This document shows positions 24,625 through 38,600 of a DNA stretch of 64,000 nt, piece after piece. The notes under the pieces were generated by a model. It had not been told where the DNA came from, did no database searches, and saw only the letters and a list, made by a program, of their open reading frames with translations. Position 1 is the stretch's first letter; the number at the start of each line of letters is the position of its first letter. The DNA is from Psettodes erumei (taxonomy: Eukaryota > Chordata > Actinopteri > Pleuronectiformes > Psettodidae). The stretch spans positions 124,001 through 188,000 of the forward strand of contig JAFBJZ010000880.1 in assembly GCA_016785225.1 (NCBI GenBank). The letters are read 5' to 3'. The position numbers were made by a program, and so were the translations under genes.

Positions 24625-25020
24625 AGTAATTTGTGGAAGGCCCTCTGGTAGCAGTTACAGTCTCTACAAGCTTGCTGTCCCTTTATTTTGACATCCCTTT
24701 CCTCCTGACGGGTCCTCTCAGGTTCCTTCAGACTGGGTGGGAAGTGGCTGTGAATGTGAGCTTTCATCTTCAGGACCGTCCACAGATTTGGCTGGACCCC
24801 TCAGGGACAGTGCGTCGTCGTGGCTGTGTGCTTCAGTCTGGAGCAGGTTTTCTTCAAGAACCTCTCTATATTCTGTATTTGGCTGCATTCACCCATCCCT
24901 CAGTTCTGACCTCCTGTCTTTGCTGCTGAGATACTTCACCATAGGGACAGTATTAGCCAGATGATGAACAGTACCAGACACAGTGCATGGAGATCCACCC
25001 AAACAGTTCCCCCCATGCTC
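24625..25020 (-). mobile_element. Degenerate Tc1-like transposon remnant (transposase on minus strand)
   Basis: Plus-strand landmarks match the antisense of common fish Tc1-like transposases: GGTAGCAGTTACAG, CAGATTTGGCTGGACCCCTC, GTCTGGAGCAGGTTTTCTTC, AAGAACCTCTCTATATTCTG, TTCACCATAGGGACAGTATT and AGCCAGATGATGAACAGTAC, in the right order. No intact frame remains. Confidence 0.7.
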
Positions 25021-26621
25021 TGAGACCTCTAAATGTTGTTTTTCCACAGCAGAGCCACAGTGAACACTACTTTGTGTCTAAGGAAGAGGACATCTCCACT
25101 GCATCCACCTTGAACTGAAGGGGACACGTAAGACAACATTTGACACCACTGCCCCCAGCAGGATGGTGGACAAACTGTGGACAACCTTACTTAGACTGTC
25201 TCCATCAACCTACTGTATGTGCGGGACCTTTGCTCTGGCCCGTCCTGATCCACCAGGCTATGTGCCGGGTCCCCTCACTCAGACAGAGATCTGACTGGTT
25301 GGCGAGCATTTCTTCCTTTCCATCCCATGAGCAGATTATTCCTGCTCGTGTTATTCTCTCCTCTTCCTTCATCTCCAGCATCACGGTGCTCTAACATCAC
25401 TGTTAGCCACTGCGCTTCTACAGCAGCCTCTTTAACCCAGACAGGAGCCTTGATGATCGCGCAATGCAGCCCTCCCTGCCACTTCTTCTTCTCTAATTAA
25501 TTTGTGACGCAGCGGCGGGGCCCAGCCGTCGCCTCCATTTGCTGAGAAAAACACAAGCAGCTCCTGCAACCTCTCTGCTGCGCCTCCACCTTAAATGAGA
25601 CACAGAGCCCAGAACGGTGCTGACGAGCCAATCAGGGTCGGCCTCGTGCTGCGTGTCAGTCACTGGCACCCGCCCCCCCCATCCCTGCCGACTGCCTTTA
25701 CATAATATAACGACTGTTCCAGTCAGCTGCTACACAAGCCATACACTCTTTCTCTTCAACCACACAACCACACCCCCCCTCCTCCTCCTCCTCCCATAAT
25801 CCCTCCTACCACCTCCCACCCACCCCACCCCTTTAGCTTTGGGCGCTCTGCCAGGCCAACGCAATAAAGGAAGAGAAAAGAAAAAGAGACAAGGCTAGAG
25901 CGAGGTAGAAAGAGCCTGCGTGGAGGTTGATGGAGGGCTAAAACACAACAACCACACCTCTCATAAAACCAGCATTAAGAAAGCGTTGTACAGGTAGACG
26001 TCTTTATCAACAACGTGACTTCTTCTGCTTTGAGAGGGAGAGTACTCCATCATAAAGCAGCATACATCCAGGCTGAGCCCAGCATTCATTTTGTTACCCC
26101 CCCCGCTCCAGATATACAGTACCACAAAGAAATCCCTCGCTACTCCTTTACCCTCCCCCAATTCCTCAAACCCTCCGTCTTTCCCTCCCCCCTCTTTCAC
26201 TGTAAAAATAAACACATGCTTACTTTCAGGGGCCCCTTAAATGTAGCCAGAGCTGAGGGCTTCATTTGTTCATATTACACCAGCCAGTCAGGAGTGTGTA
26301 GGCATGTGTGTAGGGGCATGTCTGTATGCGTGTGTGTGTGTGCACGCATATGGGGGGGTAATAAAGGAGTGACACAGCCAAGCCAGACTGAGAGCGGAGG
26401 GATTTTTCTTCATCTTATGCTACGCTCGCACAAGTCTTTGTGCGTAAGCTTCGTGTGTGTGTGTGTGTAGAAAGGAGGCAGAGATGGCAGTCCTCTCCTG
26501 ACATAATGCCAACTCTTAAGTCCCTCCCCCATCCCCCAACACAGACACACAATGTTCTTTATGAACAGAGCTGTCGATCAGACGGCTGCTGCTAAAATCT
26601 CCTCCAGCAGACAGCGCTCTT

Positions 26622-26672
26622 GTATCCTGGTCTGTCCCGGTCTGTCCTGGTCTGTCCTGGTCCTTCCCGGGC
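26622..26672. repeat. Short minisatellite of an 11-base unit
   Basis: Tandem copies of CCTGGTCTGTC with slight variants, about four units. Confidence 0.8.
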
Positions 26673-28499
26673 AGCTCAGCACCAGGTTGACAGTGTTTGC
26701 CGGGCCCACTGCCAGCTGATGGAGTCTAATAGTAATAAGGCTATTTGCAACTGCACTGTGGAATCTGCTTCTCATTTCATGCATGATCTGCATCATGACA
26801 ATTCATTTGGCTGATGCAATGCCGCTCCTTCCAGTGCGCCTTCCGTCTCTCCACCTTCTCCCTCCTGGACTCAGACTTTTTACACACATGACCAGGGAAG
26901 CATTCTCCATTTCATTCTGAAACCATTCGATTCAGGCTTATCGCTGAGGCACAGGAGCCAGACGTGCGAGGACTGACGTCCCATCTCCAAAAGGTGCAGC
27001 GACTCATCAGGAGCTGCAAATCATCAACACCTCCATTTGTGCCATTAATCCCACCGTCAAAATGGTGGTGATACATTCAAAATGGTGGCATTGGCACAAA
27101 TCTGGAAGGACCCACACAGTGCGTCCTAAGCACGTGCACATGCTGCACTAGAACCATGTGCTAGGATTTGGTCTGGGTACGGAACCTCAGCACTTCTTTT
27201 TAGAGCATTAAGAACAAAACCTGGAGTACAGAAATCTGTCCTCAAACATCAGGAGTGTGACTCCTCTTTACTTGTTCTCTGATTGCACAGTTTTGCGACA
27301 GTTTAAGTGGGGAATCAGAACAACCCCATTGTGTTGTTCAATGTAGCTGGGAAACATGAAATAGGATCCAGGAGGTCCATTTGCAGTAACAGACTGATGT
27401 GTTTAAAGGCTCATCAGACACCAAATCATTGCACGCTCACAGGCTGGATTTGACAAATCTGGAAAGTTGCGACAACTGTTTTACCTTCAGTCAAGACCAG
27501 GATCAGGTTAACAGTAGAAATTGTCAGCCATCTATCAGGAACATGCTTTTGCATGGGTGTGATGGATAAACACGCATTGCAGGAAAAGTTGAGCTTGTCT
27601 CAAATTTCTTGCCAGATGAGCATGCATTGTTTAAGTAGTCTCCTATGTTGACAGATTGGTCTCATTCAAACAAATGAGAGGGTTGTCTTTTTCTCTCCGG
27701 GCTAAAGTACATCTGAACCCAGTCTGCAGGCCACATATACAAAAGATATACATTTGGCTGCCAATCAGTAAAAAAATCTGTTGCCTCTTTGCACTGAGCT
27801 TGATCCTGGCTTCAACAGAATCTATATGAAAACACTTCTGTAGTGTGTTAACCTCAAGCCTCAAAATATGTCATCCTCCACTGTCTGCCCTTAGGGCTGG
27901 CTCACAATGTGGGGAAAAATGCCAAACAACCCAAAATAAAAGATGACTTGTGATCACAACACTATACAAGTAAAGTTTATTGTATTATCATTATTATAAA
28001 TGTTTTGTTCAGACATCGCTGAAGTTGAAAGTCCAGGGAATAATTAATTCATGTTCCATTGACTATTTTAAATACTAGTATAAATACTGTCAGCGATCAT
28101 GACTTTAGCCCTTGGACCTACAGTATATTTCCTACAATGTGGCAGAATCTTTTTCGTGACACATGATGTGCTGATGTGCTCAGTTAGGTGTTATTGTGTC
28201 ATTTCTGTTGGCTAATGTTTGTGTAGCTGCTCTGCTTCTATTCACCCAATTTTGCTATTTTCTTAGTTACTGTGGCTAATTAGGCTATGGCCCCCTAAAA
28301 GTTACATGAGTCAAGGCACTCATAGCTCTTCCCTTCATTCAGTGACTTTCTCGCTAATCCCCAGTTGTTTCCTTGTTGTTCAAGTCAGTTAGCTACTTTA
28401 GCTTAGCCTTCAGGGAGCTTCTCTCGCTCCCTCTTCTGCTCCCTCTCATGTTTAGTTGTTCTTGTGCCCCCTTGGTGATAATGGTAAATATTATAAATG

Positions 28500-30890
28500 T
28501 AGTTTATTTGCCATGATGGAGGTTAGGCTTAGCGAAAGGGAGACGTAGCTCTGTACCTTGGAAACTCCATCTTTAGCTGCTAGTGTTAGCCAGCCCCCGA
28601 CAGTTGGTGCAAGCTAAATTAGCGTAGCTGCCCCTGTAGCTCCCACTGTTCCTCCTTCCAGTTCCCTGAAGGGCCGTGAAGCAAGGGTGGCTCCGTGACT
28701 GTCTGAAGGAAGCAGAGTCCTGGGCAGAAGCCTACGCTTCACTACTAACCCGTTCACATTTTTAAACAAGTCCTCCCCACTCAGCATCACACCTGCTGAG
28801 AGACCAACTCTGGTAATTAGCAGCTACTTTGAGAAATGGGAAGTTAGCGACACTGATGACCACAGTCAAATTTGTTCCTCAGCTGGTTAGGTTAAATCCC
28901 ATTTGAAACTTCTGGCTCAGGATAAATATAAATAGAGTAAGATCATTATTTACAGTGGTGTTAATGAAATCTGATTCCACCACTCGTTGACCACAAAAGT
29001 TTATATTGAGTCGTCGAGTACATATGAAAATGACGTCGGACTAGTTTTCTCTGGACCCCTTTCTACTCTCATTTGGTGTTGATGTGTTTAGGCCTGTTCA
29101 GGTGTTCATGTCATCATTCACTCTCTGGCTGTCGAGTTGGCGTCCAGACAACAATTTGGGCTTCATATAACTGTAGGACGTTCTGGGGAAGACCTGCTCT
29201 GATTAGGAGCAACGGCATCTTGGATGGAGCAGATCTATTATCTAGAAATCTGGACGAGTTTGTTTGACATCCAAACCCCTGACAATGCAGGGTTGACCCC
29301 AGGAGACAGAGCCCCCTCGCCAAAGCTCTATACAAACTGTGTCTGCCCCCGACTACCTAAATTAATTCAATCAAAAGATTGAATTTGTTCATACACTCAT
29401 ACCTCATAGTTCAGGCTGATGAGGAGGGGTTGCCGCGAACGACTTTTAATGAAAATTAAGTTTAGGTCTAGGCTTGATTGACAAGCCTGAGTAAGAAATT
29501 GTGGCCGGCTGATTAATTGGGCCGATATTTGGTCATTTTCACTTCATTTGTTATTATTAATAAATTAATTATTTAGCCTGCCATGTCTCATTTATTATTA
29601 TGACTGAATTAATCATTTAGTCCATCATGTCTCATTTGTTATAATTATTTAATTGTTGTATTTTATCATATGCTAATATCAGCATTATATACCAGTGATC
29701 AGCTGCCCTGCTCGCTAAATATCTGCATCAGCCATTGAAAAATCCATATTGTATACCTGAGCCTAACTCTGAACTGTGATCTTATAGTAGGTGATTTCAA
29801 CATTCAAGTGAATCTGTGACAGTTCTGAATTTAATTCATGAGCAGACTCAACCCACTCACTGTTTTGATCAAAGCCTTGAACTTACACTGAGATATGGCA
29901 CAGAAATTGAACAATTATTTTTTATGTCCCCAAAATCTAATTTAGTCTGACCATTTCCTTTCAGTTATGCTTGAGTTTAAAATAATGAACTATGCAACAT
30001 TTTGGGGAATTAATCCATTACATTTGGTTTCTATCTGCTCATGCTGTAACTAAATATAAAGTAGGAATTCCACTGTTATTCATTCCAGTGTCATGTGTCG
30101 GTGCAACAGAAAACAGTTGCCTCAGCTTTACCCCCACGCTAGTTGATGATCTTGTTAATAGGGCTACAGCCCTGGATACTGTAAGACACTTGATATTGTT
30201 GCCCCTCTGAATAAGAAAGGTAGTGAATCACAGGAGACTTTATCCCCCTCTAGGTACAAGGTAAACAAGCACATGCGTTAACACAGGCGTCATGAAAGCT
30301 GGAGAGGAAGTGGCATTCCAAGTTGGATACATTCCATCTAGCCTTTAGAGATACTCAAATGACAGATAAGAAAGCCCTCTGTAATGTCAAGACCTCCTAT
30401 TATTCATCATTAATAGAAGAAAATAAGCACAACCCCATGTTTCTTTTCAGTAACCAGTCTATTACTTTAACCCTCAGTAGTAACGGCTTCATGAACTCCT
30501 TTAAAATAAAATTATAACTATCAGAGAAACAATTCAACAGATTGGCACAGATGTATTGTCCAGTACAGAAGACTGAGTCAACTGTACCTCCTGATTTATT
30601 TTTAGCAAAGTCTCTCTGAGCGAACTTCAACAGCTTCTTCATCATAATCATCCACTTGTCTTTTACAAGGCTGTTTTCCCTTTAATGAACACTAACAGCC
30701 CACTCTGAGTCCGGCTGTGCTCGAGGTTTCTGTCCTTCCTCTTCACTAGCACCAAGTGCTAGCTCATTGTGGGAACGGTTGGGCTTCTCTCGTATCGCAG
30801 GGCTCTTGACTTTACTCTGTAGAGTGCCTTGAGATAATGTATGTTGTGAACTGGAACAATATTAATAACATTTGATTGAAATTGGATAAT
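28500..30890 (+). mobile_element. Degenerate L2-clade LINE in gatad2b intron 1, opposite to the gene
   Basis: In successive broken frames on the plus strand: RERETAL-type sequence at 28.53 kb; AERPTLVISSYF at 28.8 kb; LIVGDFNIQVN (apurinic-endonuclease-like GDFN) at about 29.79 kb; SDHFLSV near 29.95 kb; and SYYSSLIEENKHNPMFLFS at about 30.4 kb, a recognisable fish L2 segment between endonuclease and reverse transcriptase. The end (30.7-30.89 kb) has the usual tail, CCTTGAGATAATGTATGTTG followed by TTGATTGAAATTGG. Most of the reverse transcriptase is missing and many stops are present, so it is dead. Confidence 0.75.
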
Positions 30891-32959
30891 GTGTTTTTCT
30901 AGTTTGCTCTGTGAAGTACCAGCCAGCAGTGGGAGAAAAAGCCCTTCTGGGGAATGCAATTTGACACCATACCCATACAAAGGTGTTCTCTATCAAAGCT
31001 GCTGCTGAGACACTAATAAATGAACTAAATAAATCCACTGACGAGAAGTGAAATGATCCCCAGCTCTAGTTATAAGCATGACAAAAGAAAATACATTGCA
31101 TCAAACTAAATCTGTAGGTCTCTGATAGTGGATTTTTAAATAATAACTGACTGATTAATGCTCTGATTACCTTCTTCAGCTTAACGTCTACAGCCATTAC
31201 TTTCCCTCTGAGTATTTTCCACCTTGAATTTAGCCATTAGCAAAAGAACATCCTGCAGTGTGATTTGGTGGACATCACTGGAAAATGTTCGATGTGCTGT
31301 TTTGTGGACAGGATGTGTTTGGACAGGATTAGCTGCTTCTGTAGCCCGCCCGTTACACTGTTAAATGTTACTCTTATAAATAAATAATTCCTTCATATTG
31401 CGGGAGGAAGGAGGATCCTAATGTGTGCAATTTCATTTCATCTCATGAATATTTAGAGAGAACACTAAACTGACGAGTGACAGTAACAGTTGAACAGTTT
31501 CCTCTCCTACCTGTCTACTTGTGCTGTATTTTGAATAAAGAGCTGTTTCGAGTGCTACATGATATATTATAACCCTAACCTGTTGCTGTAAAATCAAAAA
31601 TTCTAGTGTTTACTCCAGGACCCCAATGGTTTAGCCCAAATGTCTAACCCTGTCTGAACAAAAATGGCCTCTGATGTAGTCTACACTGGAAAACCTAATG
31701 TAAAACATGTAGAGCATTTATGGCACTATATAGAGTGCCATCCTATTGGTCAAACCAGTTGATCAGCAGACCTCTCCTGACAGAGTGAGGTACTGATGGA
31801 CATGACTGACCTGCAATCCCAGTGCTACACTGCTAAATCCAACTCACTACCAAACTTTTTCTCATTTGAACACTCACCGCCATCACTTGCAGGGTATGAA
31901 GTCGCAGTAATTTCAGAGCACCGGCTGAAACGAGCCCTAAAAGTGCCAACAACACTGGACTGAGCGGAAACAGAGAAGTAAAAAAAAAATATACAGCTCA
32001 AATATTGGAAAAAGTTTTTGCGCTCGGCAGAGGTGTCAAAGTTGATTAAAAAAAATGTGACAAGCTGCAGTGGACACAGACTAGGAGGTGAATGCTGGTG
32101 TGCAGCACATGAAGCAATCCTCGCAATAACACACAGAGCCGACAGAAGTGTCACAGTTCCATCCCGTTCTCCTCTGTCTGGGCTTCGTTTAATAACCTTT
32201 TCCTCTTCCTCTGCATTACTTCCATGGCTGGAGAAGTAGCTCCACCAGGTGTTTCTCCATCAACTGAACTCTTGGGAGACAGGACTTTTGTCTTTGAATC
32301 ATTTACCACAAACCAAATGCTACAAAGTGAATCCGGGCGAATCCAGAAGCTCGGGACAGCTTCCCACTTTGCCCGGTTTGGTAATGCAGCCTCAGGTGTA
32401 CAAATTCATGAGTAACAGAACAAAGACGGAAGAAAATATCTAACTGCCAAAAGCAGTTCAGGCTTTCTCCTCCCCGCTACAGCAGAGCAGCTCTGAATGG
32501 AAGATGGGAGTAAAATGGCTGCTGCGTGGCACAGTCCCAGCAGGATCCAGCACATCACGTTAACTGTGGCAGTGGCCGGCTGAGCTTCTGCAGGTGAACA
32601 CGTCTGTACACGGACATGTTTTAGACTGGAGTCGGACCTGAATGTGTTCGAGTCAGCTGCATCACTTTTCTCCTTCTCTCTCACACTAACTACATGCATG
32701 AAAATGGAGTTTTGCTGCAGGTGTGCAGTAGGATGGTGTGGACACTATCTGGATCCCAAATTGCTGCTCTCTGTGTGCTGGTATCTCCTGCTGCCTGATC
32801 ATACCAACAGTCATTCAGGAGACGACCACACACTTTCATCTGGAGTCCTCAGCTAAAGTCCAACAAAACAACAACAACAACAACAACAAAACAGATATAG
32901 CCTCCCAGTCTGAAAACTGAAGCCAATGCATAAGTGCCATAAACATGTCTTCTACTGAA

Positions 32960-33320
32960 TGACCATTAGGGGGCGACTCCACTGGTTTGTTTGTATAGAA
33001 GTCTATGAGAAAATCACTGGATTGATGACTCCAGTAAACATTTTCATACTGAGTTTATGTCTCCATCACTAGTTTCACCTCTTCTTCAACACAACACGAT
33101 GTTCAGTCATAAATTATGGTCTGATCAATCGGTCCTGCCAATCACTTGGATCACATAGTGGGTAGCGTTCTCAGCCGTCAGATCCACCCCTCTCTCCTCC
33201 AAATATGGTATTGTCTGGTTTCTAAAAACCAAGATGGCTGCAGCCGAATCTGTAAAGTGGAGGCTTCCAAACGGCAGTACACAAACCGACGGGTGACGTC
33301 ACGGTGGGTTGCCGCTTGAT
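32960..33320. repeat. Possible dispersed fish repeat
   Basis: Contains ATTAGGGGGCGACTCC, AGAAGTCTATGAGAAAATCA and CCAAGATGGCTGCAGCCG near a GTGACGTCACGGTG sequence, a combination I associate with a dispersed repeat in percomorph genomes. The boundaries are not determined. Confidence 0.3.
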
Positions 33321-33755
33321 CAAAATGGGGAAATGTGAGTGATGCAGAATTAGTCCATTACACTTTAAATAATAAGACACCTTTTATAAGAAATGAAACT
33401 GAACTACCCTGAACTCATGGACTTTAACTGGGAGCTCACTCAGTCATAATCAAACCGATTGAGGGAGACTGCTCCAGAGGGGACCCTCCGTCAGGTTCTC
33501 CACCTTTGCCTTAAACAGTGGATGTCTCCTGGCCGCTGTTGATGATTATAAGCAGATCATTCACAGGGATTTGTCCTGCGGAAGTGAACAGCAAATGTGG
33601 GTTTCTCAGTCTTGTGAGGGAAATCGCACAGCATGCCCCTTTATTCACCTGCAGGGTTCACAGGTATGTGCTTACTGACAGTGTCCTGTGTGAGTTACTT
33701 ATGGGATGGCATAGAGATTCAATTAACCCAAACCCTGGTATGGACCCTCTTCAAC

Positions 33756-33756
<1 letters not shown>

Positions 33757-33793
<37 letters not shown>

Positions 33794-33801
33794 CAGCCAT
33801 G

Positions 33802-33836
<35 letters not shown>
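33757..33836. repeat. (CA)n followed by (TG)n inverted microsatellite
   Basis: About 35 bases of AC repeats (33757-33791), an 11-base spacer, then about 34 bases of TG repeats (33803-33836). The two arms are complementary, so the stretch can fold into a long hairpin or adopt Z-DNA. Confidence 0.95.
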
Positions 33837-33837
<1 letters not shown>

Positions 33838-34302
33838 CTATAAGGGTTGTTGATGACAGGGCTACTGGGAATATGACCAAAATTTGCATATGGGCAGTTT
33901 TTGACACTAATGAGGCCAATCAGAAGGGAGCCCGTAGCAACAGAGCTGCAATTGGTTGTGTGGAGCGGCTCAGGAGTTGATGCTCGTGGGACACAGCTTT
34001 CGAGCCAATGAGAGTAGAGAAGAGGATGCTGGTGGTGCTTTGTTTTGGGCCGAAGTGACCGGTGCGTCTGCTCGGCCCGGTCCCTTTCAGCAGGACTGCA
34101 GTGTGATCATTCGACCCACACCTCCACCACAGCACCGAAGACAACACACCTTCCACCTCCTGCTCAGACACAACACTGCTCTTTATTAAACCAGACAACA
34201 GCTCATTTCTGGCCGTTGCTATGACAACTAGTCATCTATTTTTATGTCGTGCCACTAATCAATTCTTGTTCTGCTGTTGCCTGAGGGGTGGTGGTGTGCG
34301 TG

Positions 34303-34384
34303 TGAGGGTGGAGGGTACTGAGGGGAGGGGAGAGGGGCAGTGGGAGAGGGCAAAGGGGAGGAGGAGGGGAAGGGGGGAGGTGGA
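34303..34384. repeat. Homopurine G-rich tract
   Basis: Plus-strand G/A-rich stretch with many GGGG runs, for example GGGGAGGGGAGAGGGG, interrupted by a few pyrimidines. It has G-quadruplex and triplex potential. It sits in gatad2b intron 1. Confidence 0.85.
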
Positions 34385-35439
34385 TGTGCAGTCGGAGACA
34401 AAGAGTCGAGCGGAGAAAGAAACTGTGTCGAGGATTCCACGCCAAGAGGTGGTCATCCGCATCACTGGGGGATGGCTTCTTCATCACCTACACCTTCATC
34501 ATCGCCGTTGCCTCTTAGTCAAACTAAATAAGCTTCAAGCACTGACAACATGGAATGCATTCAACATCACTTTTGATATTTTCCGGACACAAAAGGAAAT
34601 TATACTCATCATTAGTTGCAGCTGGAGATGTACCATGCAAAGGACAAGCCTCGGAGAGGTTTAATGCTTTGGTATCAGCTCAAATAAAGCCAAGCTAATT
34701 GATGTTTAATTCAAACAACCGCTTCCTGTTTGAGTGCTGCAGTTACATTCAGACAAATGAACTCATCTGTAATAGAGAAGCTCAGGCAACCGGTGCAGTT
34801 AACAGTGTTGAGGTTGCTCGCTGCTGCCATTTCTTACACTGCATTGATTTGGCTGAATATAAATAAAAGTGACTGAGGTAAAACGCCATTTTTACACATT
34901 AATAATCTTCAATAGCCCACAGATGCAAATGATCAAGAAATGTCTTATTATTTAAATTCTATGAGTCCAGTGGATTTGGACTGGACGCCCTTTGGAAAGT
35001 TGTTGATTAATGACTTGTGCAGAAGCTCAACGGGGTCACAAAAAGCATCTGCTGATGCTTTACCAACCACCAGGCTGCATCTCAAAGACGGGGAGATGAG
35101 AGGTCGACCGATTCAGCATGAATCCCCCATCATGTAGTAATTCAAGCTCATCTACTCAGCTCTCATTCAGAAACTCCAGCGTTGAATCAAGCAGGAGTCA
35201 AAGACACAGAGTAGTAACACTGCTGGGATCTAACTACTAAATAACTTACTAAACCTGCAGCATACGAGCGGGTGATACGGCAAAAAAAGGAAATCACACT
35301 CATTTCACATCACATATCAATCATTTTCATAATAAATGTCAAATCATTACTTCTTTCAGGTTTCAAGGCTGATTGCTTGGTTACTTGTGGTTTGAGATCA
35401 CTTGAAACACATTTTCTTCATTTTTCACATTCAAAGTTG

Positions 35440-35680
35440 CTGCTACTTCATCAATACAATAACTGCAACTGTAGCAAGTAACTCATTATCACTACAGTGG
35501 TTTCAAGTTAAGTACTTGGGCCATGAAGGCAACAGACTTGTCACCCAATGTTGGAGTGGGCCCCAAAGACTAGCAGAGTTATTGCTCATTGTCTAGTTGC
35601 AGTGGCTGTTACCTCAGACCAGCGTGCTGCACAAGTTTCAACTCATCTTGTGCTAACTGTCTGTGTGCAAACTGGCCGTT
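35440..35680 (+). repeat. 3' fragment of the same inverted-repeat element family
   Basis: It contains AACTGTAGCAAGTAACTC and an ATCACTACAG stretch as in the copy at 20.3 kb, then a TAGTTGCAGTGGCTG motif, and ends in GTGCAAACTGGCCGTTAC, close to the right terminal repeat at 13.06 kb. It lies in gatad2b intron 1. Confidence 0.4.
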
Positions 35681-38600
35681 ACTCCGCTCCAACTTCGAAC
35701 CGGTCTGGATCCGTCCGAATCTGTAAACAACGCCGCCGCACCTGGAAGCCTGCTCCTTCCCCGCAGCTTTCCTGCATTCCCATAAACCTTATATCATCCT
35801 TTCTCGAGCTCGTATTAAAGTCTCATCAGGGAAGACGATATTACAATAATTATCAGTATTGTTTTAACAGCCAACCCTGATTCGTACACAGTGCGTGCCG
35901 AACATTTCTTCAGCAGCAAAGTCATTCAAAGATGTTTCTCGGTAACTCTGCAAATGCCATTTTCTGAAATGTAAACGAAAGCGGGCTCATGTTGCTGCCC
36001 ACAGACTCACTCCCCCAACTCACTGCATCCATGGCAACATAATACTTCCTGTTTCTTGTAAAAGTTTACCTGCTCGCTCAAATGAAGACTATCACTGTGA
36101 CATTTGCAGTGGAAAAAAGACGTTCAAGCTCGTATTCATTTCATTAAATGAAGTGTTCATGCTACCCAAATAATTTCCTGCTCAGACTGAATATACAATC
36201 AATTGTACAATAATACAATCTGAAGTATGCAAAAATAAACTGAGTTGGATTCATAAATGAATAACAAACTCTCTGTTTTTGGATTCCCTGTTGAATACAA
36301 CAGAAAGAGCGACATGTGGACTTGGATTTGATGGATTCAGATTCTATAAAACACCATCCACCAATAACTCCACGGAGGTCCTGGTTGTGGAATAAATATT
36401 ACAGTCACCATGTTGAAGAAATACTGGAGGAACTGCTGACGTAAGACCGGCTTTCTTGAACGTCCATGTTTAGGTCACTCCGTAGGTGGATTGCAGCGTT
36501 GTGTGTTAATGTGAGGGAGTCAGTGCTGGTCACACATGAAACTGCTGGCTGTGGTTCATGTTCAAACACAGAGGGACAACCACTCAATTATTTAAATAAA
36601 TAATTGATTTGTCTTGGGGGCGGGGGGCTTCAGAAAATGTTTTCTTTGTTTCAGTTAGCACTGTGCTACATTACAGAGAAATAGAAAAGCGTAATAAGAA
36701 GCCTGTAATGGAGTTGGCTGGTGATGACACAGCACAATGAGCGTGGCTAACGTCAGGCTCCTGCATTTCACCAGGTTGAGGCTCATCCTCCGCCTGCTCC
36801 AAATGACGCCGCGCTCTGGGTTTGTCACAGACTGTCCTGTGTTTAGTATGTGACTAACCCAGATCAAGGGTTAGAAAATGTGGGCTAAACCTCTGGTCTT
36901 GAAGTAAACACTGGAACAGCAAAGCTGACCAGTGGTATCCATGTCATATCTGAGTTATGTCTTGAATATACAGTATGATGTGGTGATACAAACCAGGCAG
37001 ACTGAGAGGAGAAGAAATATTCAACTGACTACGCTCACCAGTTTAAGCATTCTCTCGGTAGCGGTAGAATCATGTGGGTTTTTCCTATGCCGTTATTTAG
37101 AGAGCAAGGCGGCCGATTGCAAATATATAATAAATATAATAAAAATTATTTTCATCTGATGAAACCCAACAATTTAATACTAATAAAACAAATAAGGTGA
37201 ACCAAGTGAAAGTGACAGGAGCAACACTAAAATGTAGCCCTGACATTAGCTTGGTTGAGTCCTGTATTAGTCCTGTATGCAAACAAAACCCAAACCAGGA
37301 CTCTGTTCATCTTTTTCTCATGTTGCTTCTGTTTAGCTTCTCACATCAACACTATCAATACTGGGAGGCTTTTACACAAAGACAAAATATAATCTAACAA
37401 GAAAGTCTATACTTAAAAAAGTACCAGAAGTAAACCAAGAGTAACTGACAGGAGCAACACTGAAATGTTCCCGAGATGACCAACAATAAAATGTGTATAA
37501 TTTGCCTTGTGAGTGACATCAGCTGGTGACAATCATCTTAAACTGCTGAACATTGGACTGAATCATCTACTACTAATTCTCTCTTCAAATAATCCAGCCA
37601 CCACACTATTGATCAAATTGAATTAAATCCCTCCTCACCACAACTTTAGCCATTTGTAAGAGTGACCTTTAACAGAAGGAGTTAATCCTGTCCTGTGGAG
37701 AACAGCACATCCAACACAGCCAACGATGCCGTTCGCCAAATCCCACTTCAGATGCTGCGACCGAACAGGACTGGTTTCCTGTGCAAAAGGCTGGGCCGCT
37801 GCACGCAAAACACTGAGCTGCGAACACACTTCCACTGAGGGGGTGGGGGGCTGGTGGCAGATTAATCAATTATTGGTTTTTTTGTGTTCTAAATCATTAC
37901 TATTTAATTGGCCTTAAAAAAGAAAAAAAACAGTCAGTGATCCTTTGTGTTAAAGACCAAGGTCTTTTACGCATTATGAAACATCGCAAATCGAGTTATT
38001 TTGTTCCCCGAGGTAAAATGAGACTAACTCCTTACAGAAAAATGTCACAAACTCCTCATTGTCAGACAACAGAGGTGTGTGTTTCTCATCGCTGTTCCAC
38101 TGCTGCTGCAAATTAGCCTCATGTTCCTTTAACAAAGGCAGATGTAATTTTCTTCTGTCTGTTTTTTTTTTTTTTTTTTTTTGGAGGTGTATTTATTTTT
38201 GCTCAGGGAACAGAGCGCAGTCAGAACGCAGCGAGCCAGTCTGAGCCGGTTCGTAACCTCAGGGTATGGAATTATCTCTTAATATGTAGCCGTTAGTGGT
38301 CAAGACGTCACACGGGGAGACAGTGAGAGGGAGGAGGAGCAGAAGGGGGAAAAAATCTCTTCCTCCAGCAGTACTTCAGACCACAGGGTGGGGCATACGC
38401 TGCTTCAGCAGCCAAATGAGAGAAGAAAAAAAAAAAAAAGCAGCGGGAACGCGAGACGTTTAGTCAGAGCGAGGCACACAAAGGTAGACAGGCATTTTCA
38501 AATGTGGCAGCCGGGGCCGAGCGGCGACGCAGATATACCAGAAGCAATCGGGTCCAGCCATGGCACCACACCGCTGTTTGTTTACATGTGGTACAAGCCC

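Noticed and set aside
26015..26470. 151-codon open frame on the plus strand
   Set aside because: It ends in a GT microsatellite (Cys-Val repeats) and has no homology or splice support.
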